Shown here one piece after another: positions 1 through 11,643 of a DNA stretch of 64,000 bases. Below the pieces are notes generated by a model. It did not search any database, had not been told where the DNA came from, and saw nothing but the letters and a program-made list of their open reading frames with translations. Source of the DNA: Neurospora crassa OR74A (lineage: Eukaryota > Ascomycota > Sordariomycetes > Sordariales > Sordariaceae); assembly GCF_000182925.2 (NCBI RefSeq), contig NC_026501.1:2356001-2420000 (forward strand). The letters run 5' to 3'. The translations under genes and the position numbers were made by a program. The first letter of the stretch is position 1; each line of letters starts with the position of its first letter.

Positions 1-303
1 GGCCTGAATGGACATTTCAATTGGCGGAAACGACCCTGCGCCTTGGCTATCTCGGCTTGATCCTTCTGCTTTTCTCTCTCCCCTGTAAATCGTTTGAGTT
101 GGCGATCAACACCATGATGCTGCAAAACTCGACCACCAGCATGTGCCAAGGGACGGCAGGTTGATATCAAGTTGCCATCGATGAATGGATGCTTCTCGCC
201 TGACTATATATATACCGGTCAGAGTCGTGTTCAGGTGTGACATAGCAAACAGACGGGTGTGGGTTTGGAGACAGAGAGCAATACGTCATCGCAGACGAAC
301 AAG

Positions 304-3300
304 ATGGCCGTGGTCGAAGAATTACCTTCAAGCACCTCGGCGACGGACAATGGCAGAAAAGCAGGCAATGCCATCGTACCAATTCCCAACTGCGGCGCGG
401 CTCAAAAGGAAGACGAGACCCCTCATGTATCAGACAGATGCGAAGATGGGAGCCTCAAGAGTTACTTTGTGAGTGATGCGTCCAAACAATCCAAGACATG
501 TGTTGACACCTTTAAACTTTTCAGAGAATCTTCAGGTACACAGACCACATCGGTTGGTGGACACATGCAGCAGCCCTGACTTGCATGATAGCGTCTGGTG
601 TTCTTCTTCCCTTGATGGACCTTGTCTTTGGCAAATTTGTCACAGTCTTCAACAATTTCATAGCCGGCAAAGCGACCCCCGCAGAGTTTCGTTCCAGCCT
701 CAATAACTACACGTACGTTTCTATCCGTTGCGGTTTGACCCCTGAAACAGGGTGCTGAGAAAATCTTTGGACTTCCAGACTATACTTTGTCTATCTCTTC
801 ATCGCCAAACTTGTCCTCGTATACATCTGGACTGTAAGAATTCCTCCCATGTGGGATTTCATCTTGATCAGCCACTTACATACATCCCAAGACCCTTGCC
901 TCCACCAACGCCATCAGGATCACACGGTCTCTTCGGATCGACTTCCTCAAACAAACAATACGCCAGGAAGTTGCCTTCTTCGACCTGCCCGAGGCCGGAT
1001 CCATCTCCAGCCATCTTACGACCAACGCCAACCTCGTCAATCAGGGGATATCGGAGAAGCTGGGCCTCGCCATCCAAGCTATTGCAACCTTCTTCGCTGC
1101 CTTTGTTGTCGCCTTTGCGGTACAATGGAAGTTGACCCTCATCACCATCTGCATCGTGCCCGTCATCGTCATCGTAACCGGCATCTGCATGGGCATCGAC
1201 GCGAAACAGGAAAACGAGATTATGATCATTCACTCCGGAGCAGCAAAGCTAGCCGAGGAGGTGTTTGCGAGTGTCAAAACTGCTCATGCCTTTTGGGCCT
1301 TCCCCAAGCTGTCCGGCAAATATGCAGCTATCCTTGATGAGGCCAAAGCGGTCGGTGCCCGGAAGAGTCCGAACTACGCCGTCTTGTTCTCCGTGGAATT
1401 CTTTTGCGTGTACGCTGGATATGGCCTCGCTTTCTGGCAGGGTATCAGGATGTATAAGGAGGGAGAGGTGTCTGAGCCGGGACAAATTGTCACTGTTATC
1501 TTTGCTGTGCTGCTGGCAGCCCAGGCACTCACTCAAATCGCTCCTCAATCGGTCGTCATTTCGAAGGCTGCCGCTGCCGCACATCAGATGTTTCAGGTCA
1601 TCGACCGCAAGTCAAAGATCGACTCTTTGTCGGAGGAAGGCATCAAACCAGCTGAATGTCGAGGTGATATCGAACTCCAGGATGTCGTATTTGCTTACCC
1701 TTCGAGACCGAACATCAAAGTGTTGCAAAACTTCAGCCTTACGATTCCAGCAAACAAAACGACGGCAATCGTTGGATATAGCGGATCAGGCAAAAGTTCC
1801 ATATTAGGCCTACTGGAGCGCTGGGGTTGTCCCGAAAGCGGTACTATCACACTGGATGGTCGAAAAATAGAAGAGTACAATCTTCAGTGGCTTCGAACCA
1901 AGGTCCGACTTGTTCAGCAGGTAAGCATGCAGGCTTGTTCCTTCACAAGCCCTTTCCCAGCTGACACCATCAATAGGAACCGGTCATGCTCGAAGGCACC
2001 GTCTTTCAGAATGTTGTGAATGGGTTAGCCGGAACATCCATGGCTGATCTGAGCGACGAAGAGAAGCAGCGGCTCGTTGAAGATGCGTGCCGCGCGGCGT
2101 ATGCTCACGAATTCATAGAGAAACTACCAGAGGTATGTGACATCACCCTGCCTCGCCGATCATACCTAACTCTGTCAGGGCTATCAAACGCAAATCGGCC
2201 AGAGAGGCTCCATGTTGTCAGGGGGCCAAAAGCAAAGGCTCGCCATCGCCAGGAGCGTCATTGCGAACCCACAAATCCTCTTACTCGATGAAGCTACAAG
2301 TGCCCTCGACCCTAACGCTGAGCAGATTGTTCAGAAAGCACTCAACAACGTTGCTGTCGGGAGAACCATGATCGTCATTGCCCATAGACTCTCCACCATT
2401 CGAAATGCGGACAACATTGTTGTCATGTCCAACGGTCGTCTTATCGAGCAGGGTACCCATGACCAACTCGTTGCCCTGGGGGGCACCTATTCACACCTTG
2501 TTCGAATACAACGTCTCGGACAAGAACCTGACGATGATGACGAACCCCAAAAGGACACCAGAGCTGAAATTGGAGGAGCTGCGATAGCTAACACCACGTC
2601 GAACGTAGTTGAGACTGTTCCTGACGCGAGTGCCATGGAAGAAGGGGCTGCAAAGAAAGACGACATCAACCTCTTGAGATGCTTGTTCATCCTCATGCAA
2701 GAACAAAGAGTACTCTGGCCTGCCTTTTGCTGGGTGGGTATTTGCTGTCTCGCGGGAGGTAAGATCCATGGCATCCACCTTCTCATCGGAATTCACGAAC
2801 ACTGACAGCCAAAATCCAGGGGCTACATATCCCGCTCTTGCCATCATCTTCTCCCGAATAATGGACGCTTTCGCCCTTGAGGGTGACAAAATGGTTGAAC
2901 GAGGCAACTTCTTTTCTCTCATGTTCTTTATCGTAGCCCTTGGCAACTTGGTTGCCTACGCGGTGCTCGGTTGGTTCTGCAACGTTATCGCCCAGGTTTG
3001 TCCCCATTGTCCTACCGTCGTCGTATTGATGAGGACTGATGTTTATCTCCAGCAAATGGTCCGCTTCTATCGGTACACAATCTTCGACTGCGTCGTCCGG
3101 CAGGACATGACCTTCTTCGACATGCCAGGTAACTCTCCAGGCGCTTTGGTGTCTCATTTATCCAAGGAACCGGAAAGTCTGCATGAGCTTCTCTCCATGA
3201 ACATGGGCGTCATCGCAATCGTGGTGGTCAACTTGCTCTCAAGCTGCATTCTTGCCGTTGTGATTGGGTGGAAACTTGGGCTCACCCTCGTCTTTGGCGC

Positions 3301-4787
3301 TTTACCACCCCTTGTCTTTTCAGGATATCTGAGAATTCGCTTGGAGATCAAGCTCGATGATGATACTGCGGACAGGTTTGCGGATAGCACTGGCATTGCT
3401 TCTGAGGCTATCATGGCCATTCGAACTATCTCGTCACTGGCTATGGAACGGCAGATTCTTGACAGATATGAGAATAATCTGCGCTCTATTGCGGCAACGT
3501 CGGTCAAGAGTCTCACCTGGACGATGGTTTGGTACGCTCTGAGCCAATCGATCTCCTTCCTGTCGATGGCATTGGGTTTTTGGTAAATATTTTCATTTTT
3601 ACTTGGCATGACAGGTTCAAGCCAGCTCACATCGTGGTTAGGTACGGCGGCCGATTGGTTTCATTTGGAGAGTACACCGTTACTCAATTCTACACAGTGT
3701 TCATCGCCGTCATTTTTTCCGGCGAAGCAGCGGCCACATTCTTTACTTACACAACAAGTGAGTCTCACCAATTGATGTCCACATTTTGTACCCGTCTAAT
3801 TTTGGAATAGGCATTACCAAGGCGCAGCACGCCGCAAACTTCATCTTCCGGCTCAGGGACTCGGTTCGTTCCGAAAACAAGGACGATAACCCACCAGATG
3901 CCGAAAAACGTAGCAACGGCGCCGTTTCCATAGACTGCCAAGCTCTAGAATTCTCATACCCTCTCCGTCCCAGCGCTCGAGTCCTCAAAGGAGTCTCCAT
4001 CAACGTATGTACAGCCCCAAACCTGATTATCTGGCCGAATTTTGTTTGCGTACTAACATTAGTGGCAACACATCAGATCCCACCGGGTCAGTTTGTCGCC
4101 TTGGTAGGGGCGTCCGGCTCGGGCAAAAGCAGCTTAATCTCTGTCTTTGAGCGATTCTATGATCCTTCCAGCGGCACCGTTTTCTTCGACGGCGAAGACT
4201 ACCAAAAAATCCACCTCGGCCGCTACCGCGCCAACATTGCGCTAGTCCAGCAAGAGCCCGTTCTTTACCAGGGATCAATAAGAGAAAACATTGCCATGGG
4301 CGTTCTTGACGCGACTGTGTCGGACGAGCAAATCCTCGAGGCCTGTCGCCAGGCCAACATCGACTCCTTCATTGCCTCGTTGCCCGAAGGCCTAGCTACC
4401 CCCTGCGGATCTCAGGGCCTGCAGTTCTCTGGCGGGCAGAGGCAAAGAATCGCTATTGCGCGCGCGCTGGTTAGGAAGCCGAGATTGCTGTTGCTGGACG
4501 AAGCGACCAGTGCGTTGGATACGGAGTCGGAGCGGGTGGTGCAGGCTGCTTTGGATGCTGCTGCAAAGGGCGAAGGTGGAGCAGATGGAGATGGAATTGA
4601 GGGAAATGCAAAGGGGAGAAAGCGGACAACGGTGGCTGTGGCTCATCGGCTGTCAACTATAAAGGGCGCGGATAAGATCTTTGTGTTTTCGTACGGAAGG
4701 ATTGCGGAGGCGGGGACGCATGAGGAGTTGTTGGGGATGAGGGGGATGTATTATGAGATGTGTTTGGGACAGTCTTTGGATAGATGA
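304..4787 (+). CDS. ABCB-type full-length multidrug/peptide ABC transporter
   Basis: Eleven exons (304-468, 525-712, 779-833, 892-1920, 1977-2132, 2179-2758, 2820-2995, 3053-3582, 3642-3757, 3811-4004, 4077-4787) join in frame to about 1299 residues, the usual length of a fungal Pmd1/Mdr1-like exporter with the order TMD1-NBD1-TMD2-NBD2. NBD1 has Walker [10 protein letters not shown] (about residue 431), signature LSGGQKQR (about 544), Walker [12 protein letters not shown] and H-loop AHRLST. NBD2 has GASGSGKSS (about 1074), [20 protein letters not shown] and AHRLST. Both ATP sites therefore look catalytically complete. Family members sit in the plasma membrane and export hydrophobic drugs, toxins or peptides; the substrate here cannot be told. 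The start is the ATG at 304 in a good context (AAGATGG); the in-frame GTG upstream is not credible. The intron at 4005-4076 is in frame, so retention would add 24 residues to NBD2. Confidence 0.93.
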
Positions 4788-5314
4788 AGATGCCGTATGC
4801 TTGTCATGCATGTTATACATGTCTCTACATATATAACGAGCGACTTAAGATAGATTTTAGTTTCGAGTTCCGTCAAATTTCTTTTTCTTCGCCCGTCATC
4901 GGCCCACAATTCCCGGGCGTCTTGTATGTTTCGGGTCATCTCCGTCCGTGGACCGAAACAATGACAGACTTTGCGTAGTGTTTCCGCATTTGTGTAACCT
5001 CTACTTTCCCCCTTGATGCTACTGTCGCGTCCGATAATTCTTCCGAACGGATCGATTGCAATATGCCACCATTTAAGAACCAGTATGTGTTTCATCCTCC
5101 CTGTTTAACCGATTCCCCACACTCCAGGGGAGACGATGCCTTATTCGAGCGCGTGGCACATACCTGGCTTCTTTTTAACCGACCAGAAACGACATTAGGA
5201 GGTTTTCTTGGGAGGACGCCGTCGTTTCGCACGTGAAAGAGTCGCATTTTCCTGAGGCACGGTACCATTGTCGATTGGCACCTGGATCTCACAGCAGAAC
5301 TCACCTTCGAATTG
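4788..5314. other. intergenic, ABC transporter to acetylesterase
   Basis: Contains the 3' flank of the ABC gene and the upstream region of the next gene. I see no further gene; short open frames here have no recognisable content. Confidence 0.6.
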
Positions 5315-5322
5315 TATAAATA
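5315..5322 (+). promoter_or_regulatory. TATA box of the acetylesterase gene
   Basis: TATAAATA lies 103 nt upstream of the ATG at 5425, followed by a pyrimidine-rich leader and CACC immediately before the ATG. Spacing and sequence fit a TATA-driven, inducible fungal secreted-enzyme gene; this is inferred from sequence only. Confidence 0.5.
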
Positions 5323-5424
5323 ACCATACGATTACCCTCCAGCCATCGAGACGCTCTCCTCGCTTGACACCCATACCGTGACCAGCGTTTTGTGTGTGCT
5401 CAACCCTCAACCCTTCCATCCACC

Positions 5425-6324
5425 ATGCGATTTTCGTCCACGGCATTGATCGCCAGCCTCGCTGCTGCGAGTGTTGATGCGCGGAGCGTGAATCCCTGCG
5501 ATAAGCGGGCAACACCTACTGTTTACCTTGCCGGTGACAGCACTACGGCCAAGACCGGGGGTCTTCTCATGGGTAAGTTAGCCACCTAATCCAATTCTTT
5601 TTCCTGCTTTTCCAATTTTCAAAAGACCCAGCGTCCTAACAACCTCTTCTCCCCTGACACAGGATGGGGTGAATACCTTCCCCCCCTCCTCAACGGCATC
5701 ACCGTCGTCAACAAAGCCGTCCCCGGCCGTTCCGCCCGGTCCTACACCAACGAAGGCCGCTTCACCGAGCTTGCCAACCTGGTCACCGCTGGCGACATCG
5801 TCGTCATCGAGTTCGGCCACAACGACGGCGGCTCTCCTAGGTCGGCCTCCGACAACGGCCGCTCCGACTGTCCCGGCACCGGCTCCGAAGTTTGTGTCTC
5901 AGGTAAAACGGGCGAAAAAGTTTACACGTTCAATCACTACGTCGAAACCGCCGCAAGGGCGATCATTGCCAAGGGCGCCTCCGTCATCTTTAGCTCCCAG
6001 ACACCTAACAACCTGTGGGAGGGAGGCAGTTATGGCGGGTATGGAACCCCCGTGAGGTTCGTGGAGTATGCAAGCCTCGCGGCGAAGAATCTTGCGGGAA
6101 CGGGGAAAGCCAGCTTCGTGGATCACTATCAGGCTGTGGCGAATATGTATTTGAAGCTGGGGAACGCGAAGACGAACAGCCTGTATCCCAGCGATCATAC
6201 GCATACCAGCCCGGAGGGAGCGGATCTCGTGGCGAAGGCGTTTGCGCAGGCGGTCAAGTTGGCGTGGAACGGGACGACGCCGTTGAAGGGATATTTGAAG
6301 GCGGGGAATCCTACTGTCTTCTAA
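5425..6324 (+). CDS. secreted rhamnogalacturonan acetylesterase (CE12, SGNH hydrolase)
   Basis: Two exons (5425-5572 and 5663-6324, GT-AG intron of 90 nt) give 269 residues, close to the length of characterised fungal RGAEs. An N-terminal hydrophobic stretch ending near ...VDARS reads as a signal peptide. SGNH block I is AGDST (nucleophile Ser39), block III is the FGHND sequence (catalytic-site Asn), and block V is SDHTHTSPEG with Asp227 and His230. The Asp-x-x-His spacing equals that of the Aspergillus enzyme. The family removes acetyl esters from galacturonic acid in the rhamnogalacturonan I backbone outside the cell, helping lyases and hydrolases break pectin. Neighbouring genes are not pectinolytic, so there is no cluster. 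Identity of family is firm; exact substrate is inferred. Confidence 0.92.
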
Positions 6325-6385
6325 AGAATGAGAGGTGAGCACTAGAAAGCCTGGTTAATTGAAGTCGTCTTTAAGTTCTTTTAAT

Positions 6386-7235
6386 TCATCTCCCTGCCGT
6401 TACACCAACGAAGCGGACCGTTCCGATGAACATGATGTGCATTTCACCATCGCTATCGACCATCATGGCAGAAATTGTGGACGCCAGTTGGGCGGGTGTG
6501 AATGTATCCTTGTCGACACCCTTGGCAACGCCAGCGGCCACCAGGCAAAGACTATGTTGGATTTGATCACCGTAAAAGGGCATAGAGACCATTGGATCAC
6601 CATGGAACAGGGCCTCGTTGGCCGACGATGGCCCGGCATGGGTCACACACAGGGTGGTGGACGGATGATCCAAGACTGCCCTCTGGGGGGCGCATATCGG
6701 ACGAGATAGATCTGGTCGTAGAGGCGATCTCACATGGAGGCATGCTCGCTGGTTAGGCAACGAAACTTGGGTACCGGGCTCGCCGGGAATCCAGAAATGG
6801 GGGGCCATGAGCCACGGCATCTACGGCCACATGGAGGCGAGCGGGATGCAGCAATGCTGAGCAACATCGCGAGCAGCTTCGACCTGATAGTCGGAAAAGA
6901 TGAAGTCAGGGCGGCTGACGTGGGCGACGACGTGGAGCAGACGGCGCTAGACCTCGGGCCACCAAGAGTTGTAGAACTTTTCGCACTCAATCATCTCATG
7001 GTTGTCCCATCTGCTGAACTTGTCGTTAAGCTGCCGATCCTCGCTGGGTGTGACGGCACGGCCGACCAGGTGGACGGTTGAGACAAAAGGGTATGCCGCA
7101 ACAAGGTCGGCACGCCCTCGAGAGTCGTGAACTCGATGACATGGCCTCGAGCGGCAAGAGTGCGGCAGATTTCCAGAATTGGAGCTGTTATTCGCCGTGG
7201 TTAGCTATCATATTGAGCAGGCAGCATGGAATGGA
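6386..7235 (-). pseudogene. broken UDP-glycosyltransferase (GT1-like) remnant
   Basis: On the minus strand, glycosyltransferase-1 motifs appear in order but in several frames. Near 7200 is the N-terminal block ITAPILEICRTLAARGH, matching the usual start of this family. Then come a central block with [17 protein letters not shown], a block with MAPHFWIPGEPGTQV, and a C-terminal block THAGPSSANEALFHG...PMVSMPFYGDQIQ, which is the nucleotide-sugar binding signature of fungal UGT-like enzymes. Stop codons and frame changes separate the blocks (for example around 6700, 6820, 6950 and 7080), and no set of GT-AG introns I can find joins them. The remainder of the C terminus is also missing downstream of 6386. 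I read it as a decayed gene rather than a multi-intron live gene. Members of the family glycosylate sterols or secondary metabolites. Confidence 0.75.
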
Positions 7236-8439
7236 GGGAAAAGGTTTCCATGGCTGGAAGTTGTTTGGATGTTTGGGCCGAGATGCAAGAAGCTAAGGAC
7301 TGGGCGACGAAGCGACTCGCCGATAACAAAGAAACAAAAAGCTGACAGGGGGATCTTTAGTGGCGCTGATCGGCCATGCCGTAGTGCCGAATAGGTGTCA
7401 CCCTTTCTTTCCATTTTGTGGCCCAACTTCCCCAGGGCAGAAGCAGTGGAAGAACAGGAGAAGAATGACGGGAATGGAAGAAGCAACGTCGGAAACATGG
7501 AAGCATCCAATGTAGAGGTACCTAGAGGTAGACACCCCCCACCTAAACCATGCACTGCCCTGGAGCACTGAAGGGCTGAGCTAGGATCGGGCCGGTCAGT
7601 GGAGGCTTCCTGGGCCACGCGCTAAACTTACCCGAATTAGTGGATCCGCCAACCGTGACCACCACCAGAATCCTGCGAGGGGGGTGCGGATCAAACGAAG
7701 TGCGACGGAGCTATGGACGCTGTGCCGGTTAATGATGAGGTGTTGTTCGGGCGAGAAGTAATGTTCTGGGGCTATTCTTCCCGGGCCTCGATAGTCGGAT
7801 AGACATTGAAGAACAGGAAGGGGAAAGAGGTGCCTGACCATATGGTTACCATCTGGGCTTATTCTAGCCGCCATTGGCTTCATGTAGGGTCCAGTAACCT
7901 ACCTTTATGCTCTACCTACCTACCTACTAGTAGGCATGTACACGTTCAAGTACCCACACTGCCTACCTAGGTAAGTTACACTCCTCCCTATCAAAGTAAG
8001 TATACTCAGTAGGTAGCTCACATGTATATTGATGTTCCACTCGCTCACACATTGCTAAGCTCATATGTAATAGTCGTAATTTAAGAATTCATACCCCCTA
8101 CTACGTCGTGGCCGCCCTTCCGGTATCTATGTACGGGTATCATGGAAAGGTACGTACCGGGCTGTCCATCCCTTGCAAGAACGCTGCTTATTCGCTATCT
8201 TCTCCTTGGATCGTTGTGTGTCTGGACCCAAGCCACTTACAGCACTACTGGTCTTGGGGCGCTGTTTGCCTAGGTAGACGGGAGGTAGAGGCATTTCCTG
8301 CTGATGTTCCTGACTGGAATGAGTTCCTTCCGTCGTTTTGACATCAGACGCCGGCGTTTTCTCCAACGGTTCAATCTCATAGCTCATACCGTACACATTA
8401 CATACACTCACTCGACCTGTTCACTACCAATTTCTCACC
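7236..8439. other. intergenic with CCTACC-type microsatellite
   Basis: No gene seen. Around 7900-8010 are short interrupted runs of CCTACC/AGGTAG repeats, common in intergenic DNA of Sordariomycetes. The last 200 bases are the pyrimidine-rich leader of the MFS gene. Confidence 0.5.
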
Positions 8440-10673
8440 ATGCTCTCCAAAGGCGATCCATCAAACCGGCTGGATTCGAAAGCACCGCTGCAGAACTCAG
8501 CACCAACAGTAACGTCGTCACCTTCTATCCATGAACACAACCTCGACGGTGTCAGTCCTGGGTGCGAGCAGCCGCGCGAGGGCCCCTTCATGTCCGGGTG
8601 GAGAAAACACGTCTTGACTTTTGGCATGTGGATAGCTCTCTTCCTGTCGACACTCGAGACTACCATCGTGAGCACCTCGCTCGTGTCCATCACGAACACG
8701 CTCAACGGCTTTAACCTACGCGATTGGGTTGTCACCGCCTACCTCATCACATATACGGGCTTTCTGGTTATATATGCCAAACTCGGCGATGTCTTCGGGC
8801 GAAAGACCATGTACCTCCTTGGTCTCGGCATCTTCATCATTTTCTCATGTCTTTGTGGTGCCTCCACCAATATCGTCGAACTGCAAGTTGTCACCGCCCG
8901 GGCCCCCTTTCCAAGCTAGAGGTAGTGGCTGACTTGCTGACCGCCGCCACCACTATAAAATAGTATCATCTTCAGGGCCTTTCAAGGGATGGGTGCTTCC
9001 GGTATATATTGCATGACCATCGTGATAGCGCCGACTCTGGTTCCCAAGGCCGAGTTTGGCAGATACATCGCCATCGTCTCAACCGTTTTCGCACTTGCAA
9101 GCATTCTCGGACCCCTCTTGGGTGGTGTAGTGAGCGCAAACGGCAGCTGGCGCTGGGTGTTCTTTCTCAAGTATGAGCTTCTCATCTCCTTCGGTTTCGA
9201 GACAACAATGTGTCTTTGCGTGTGCCCGGCGCTAACCAACGGAAAATCATCTCACGAGTTTCAGTGGCCCAGCCGGAGGTCTAGCATTTTTTCTTCTGGC
9301 ATGGCTCCTCCCAGGTTCCGATAAAAACAACCAAAACCCACAGCAACCTCTTCTTGCCTTGCTGCGCAGCAAGGTTACTTCCTCTAACCTGAGCAGGGTC
9401 GACTTCGCTGGCGCAGTCCTCCTTCTCGCGTCGTCTATGCTCTTAGTGTTTTCGCTCGAGAGTGGCGGAACAAGGTATCCCTGGAGCAGCCCAACCGTCA
9501 TATCGACACTTGTTCTTTCCTTCGTAACAGGCGCCCTCTTTTTCATCTGGGAACGGTCGAAATGGGTCAAGGAGCCGGTCTTCTCGCCCCGTTTGCTCAA
9601 AGGTCGGTTGATGCCGGCCATGCTCGCGTATGTTGTGCCACTTTTTGCTTTTACTCATCGGCACCTCCTTCTCTACACTGACTGATTGATCACTCACTTA
9701 CTCTCTCTTGCCTTTTGGCAAACAGTTCCTCTTTCTTCATCGGCTTCCCCTTCACAGCTATCGTCGTCAACATCCCCCAAAGTCTGCAAGCCGTTTACGG
9801 ATATTCTCCCCAAAAAGCCGGAATTGCTCTTCTGCCACTGCTCCTCTTGTCGCCTGTAGCGACCGCCGTGTCTGGGTATCTGACATCTAGCCGGAACATT
9901 CCGCCGGTCTATGTCATTCTTGTGGGGTCGGTTTTCCAGCTCATTGGCGTAGGCCTGACCTGCTTGCTTCCGACCCTGCCCATTAAGGGCGCAGACGACG
10001 CTCATGTTCCCGCGAGCCAGTACGGCTTTGAAGCGATCATGGGCATTGGCTTTGGCTCGACTCTGAGTACGATCTTGACATTGGCGCCTTTGGTGGTGGA
10101 TTCTACGGATCTTCGTAAGTTCTCTCTTGTCTCCCCCATTTACATTCGTACACCAGGGTGGCTCTCTGCCCGTTGATTAATCGTGGCGGTAACTGACCTC
10201 AAACGTGTAATCACACACAGCCGTAATGATGGGTGCTCTCACCCAAGTCCGTGTCCTCGGGGGAACAATTTCCCTCGCAGTTTGGTACGTTTCCATTCCA
10301 GCTCCACACTACTTACACCATTCTTCGCACTTCGTTACATTCCACCACGACATGTAAACCTAGGCGTCCTAACTGAAACACAATTCTTTAACTGCACAGC
10401 TCAACCCTACTCAACAACCACGTCGAAAGCAGGCTCCCGAGTCTTTTGGATCCTTCACGCGTCACGGAGATATCCGAATCCCTTTCTGCGATCCAAAACC
10501 TCCCATCAGAAGAGCAGATTGCTGTCAGGAGTATCTATGCAGAAGGATATAACAAGCAAAACATATTGCTGACTGCTTTCTCTGGCATTGCGTTTATCTC
10601 TTGCTTGTTGCTGTGGGAGAGACCTCCTAGAAGACCAACGTCCACACCTGCGGAAGTAGCTTCCAAGTCCTAG
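8440..10673 (+). CDS. MFS drug:H+ antiporter, DHA2 (14-TM) type
   Basis: Six exons can be joined (8440-8882, 8976-9170, 9265-9627, 9726-10114, 10221-10284, 10400-10673), closing in frame at 575 residues. The order of helices and motifs is that of DHA2 efflux pumps: a cytoplasmic N-terminus rich in Ser/Pro, MWIALFLSTLETTIVS in TM1, motif A KLGDVFGRK, the AFQGMGASG segment, motif C-like ILGPLLGGVV, WRWVFFLN after TM6, and a C-terminal VRVLGGTISLAV / STLLNNHV block. These proteins export toxic metabolites or fungicides across the plasma membrane. Introns 2-5 have good GT-AG borders. Intron 1 does not: the best donor is GC (GCAAGT at 8883), which drops the conserved Arg just before AFQG, while the donor expected from protein conservation (about 8901) starts with GG. 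The gene may be damaged or may use a non-canonical splice. Confidence 0.85.
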
Positions 10674-11532
10674 TTAGCCAAGTTTGAATGGACGATGAAG
10701 GCGGCGAGGCGGCGAGGCGGCGAGATAACAACAGTCAGATTTGCGACGGTGACGAGGATGTTGTTGTAAAGTGCAGCGTGTCAAGCATAACTCATTGTTG
10801 AACATCGGACATACTCAACTCATACAACCAAACGCTATGTTATGTTACACAGATTGTCTTCCATTTACCAACCCAAAATACAGGCAAGCCGCATGTGGTC
10901 TTTGAAATTTCTGTAACCGCATCTAAAATTGGGACAAGCAGCAGCCGCAGTCGTTGCTTCAGATAACCTCCACCTTGACATACACTGCGGCGGGCTGCGC
11001 AACACCCTTTGCCGACCTTCCATCCCACTCAACGATTCTGGCAACGGCAAGAACTTGAAGCTGAGCCATTGTGATTCATATGGCCCGACGACACTATGCG
11101 AATGAGTTACTCCCCAAAGCAATTGGGACAAAGTCTGGCAAGCGTGTACCACAAGAATTTCACACTGAAGCTGAGGCACCCACCAGCTTGATGTCAGAAA
11201 AGGTGACAGAGCTGGGTTACTGTGTGTCTAAGGGGGGGGGGGGGGGGTATAAATTCGTGCGCTTATTACCGTATGCAACCAACCACATCCGACGATGCAT
11301 CCTGGAATTTGTAGTAGTGCTTACTTTACGTAGCATTCTAGTAAACCTATAATCGCTCTGTCCGACATGATCGTTCGCAAGTGCAAATGATTTTGAGGAC
11401 CGCATGCAGTACATGTATGAATCGCTACCTGAGTACGAAATTACATTCCACTACTCATAAGGGAGAATCAATCACATGGCTTATTTCCTACATAAGTACT
11501 TGCATTGGCGCATTGTTTCAACAGCTTACAAT
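10674..11532. other. intergenic with G16 homopolymer
   Basis: No gene seen. A GGCGAGGCGGCGAG direct repeat lies near 10700 and a run of 16 G at 11232-11247; the region ends at the tRNA gene. Confidence 0.5.
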
Positions 11533-11622
11533 GGGCCGCTGGTCTAGTGGTATGATTCTCGCTTAGGGTTCAATCCTGAGCATTCTTGCGAGAGGTCCCG
11601 GGTTCAATCCCCGGGTGGCCCC
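11533..11622 (+). tRNA. tRNA-Pro (anticodon AGG) with an 18-nt intron
   Basis: The acceptor stem GGGCCGC pairs with GTGGCCC (one G-T wobble), followed by discriminator C. The D arm contains the A box TGGTCTAGTGG. The anticodon arm is CTCGC-TTAGGGT-GCGAG, giving anticodon AGG, which reads CCU/CCC proline codons. An intron of about 18 nt (11569-11586) interrupts the loop one base 3' of the anticodon, the standard position. The T arm CCCGG-GTTCAATC-CCGGG contains the B box GGTTCAATCC. Removing the intron leaves a 72-nt tRNA. The cloverleaf was folded by eye. Confidence 0.95.
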
Positions 11623-11635
11623 ATTTCTTTTGCAA

Positions 11636-11643
11636 TTTTTTTT
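11636..11643 (+). terminator. RNA polymerase III terminator
   Basis: A run of eight T lies 13 nt after the tRNA 3' end, the usual Pol III stop signal. Confidence 0.8.

Noticed and set aside
304-10673. Secondary-metabolite gene cluster (ABC, UGT, MFS close together)
   Set aside because: No backbone synthase, tailoring oxidase or pathway regulator is present, the UGT is broken, and an unrelated pectin enzyme lies between.
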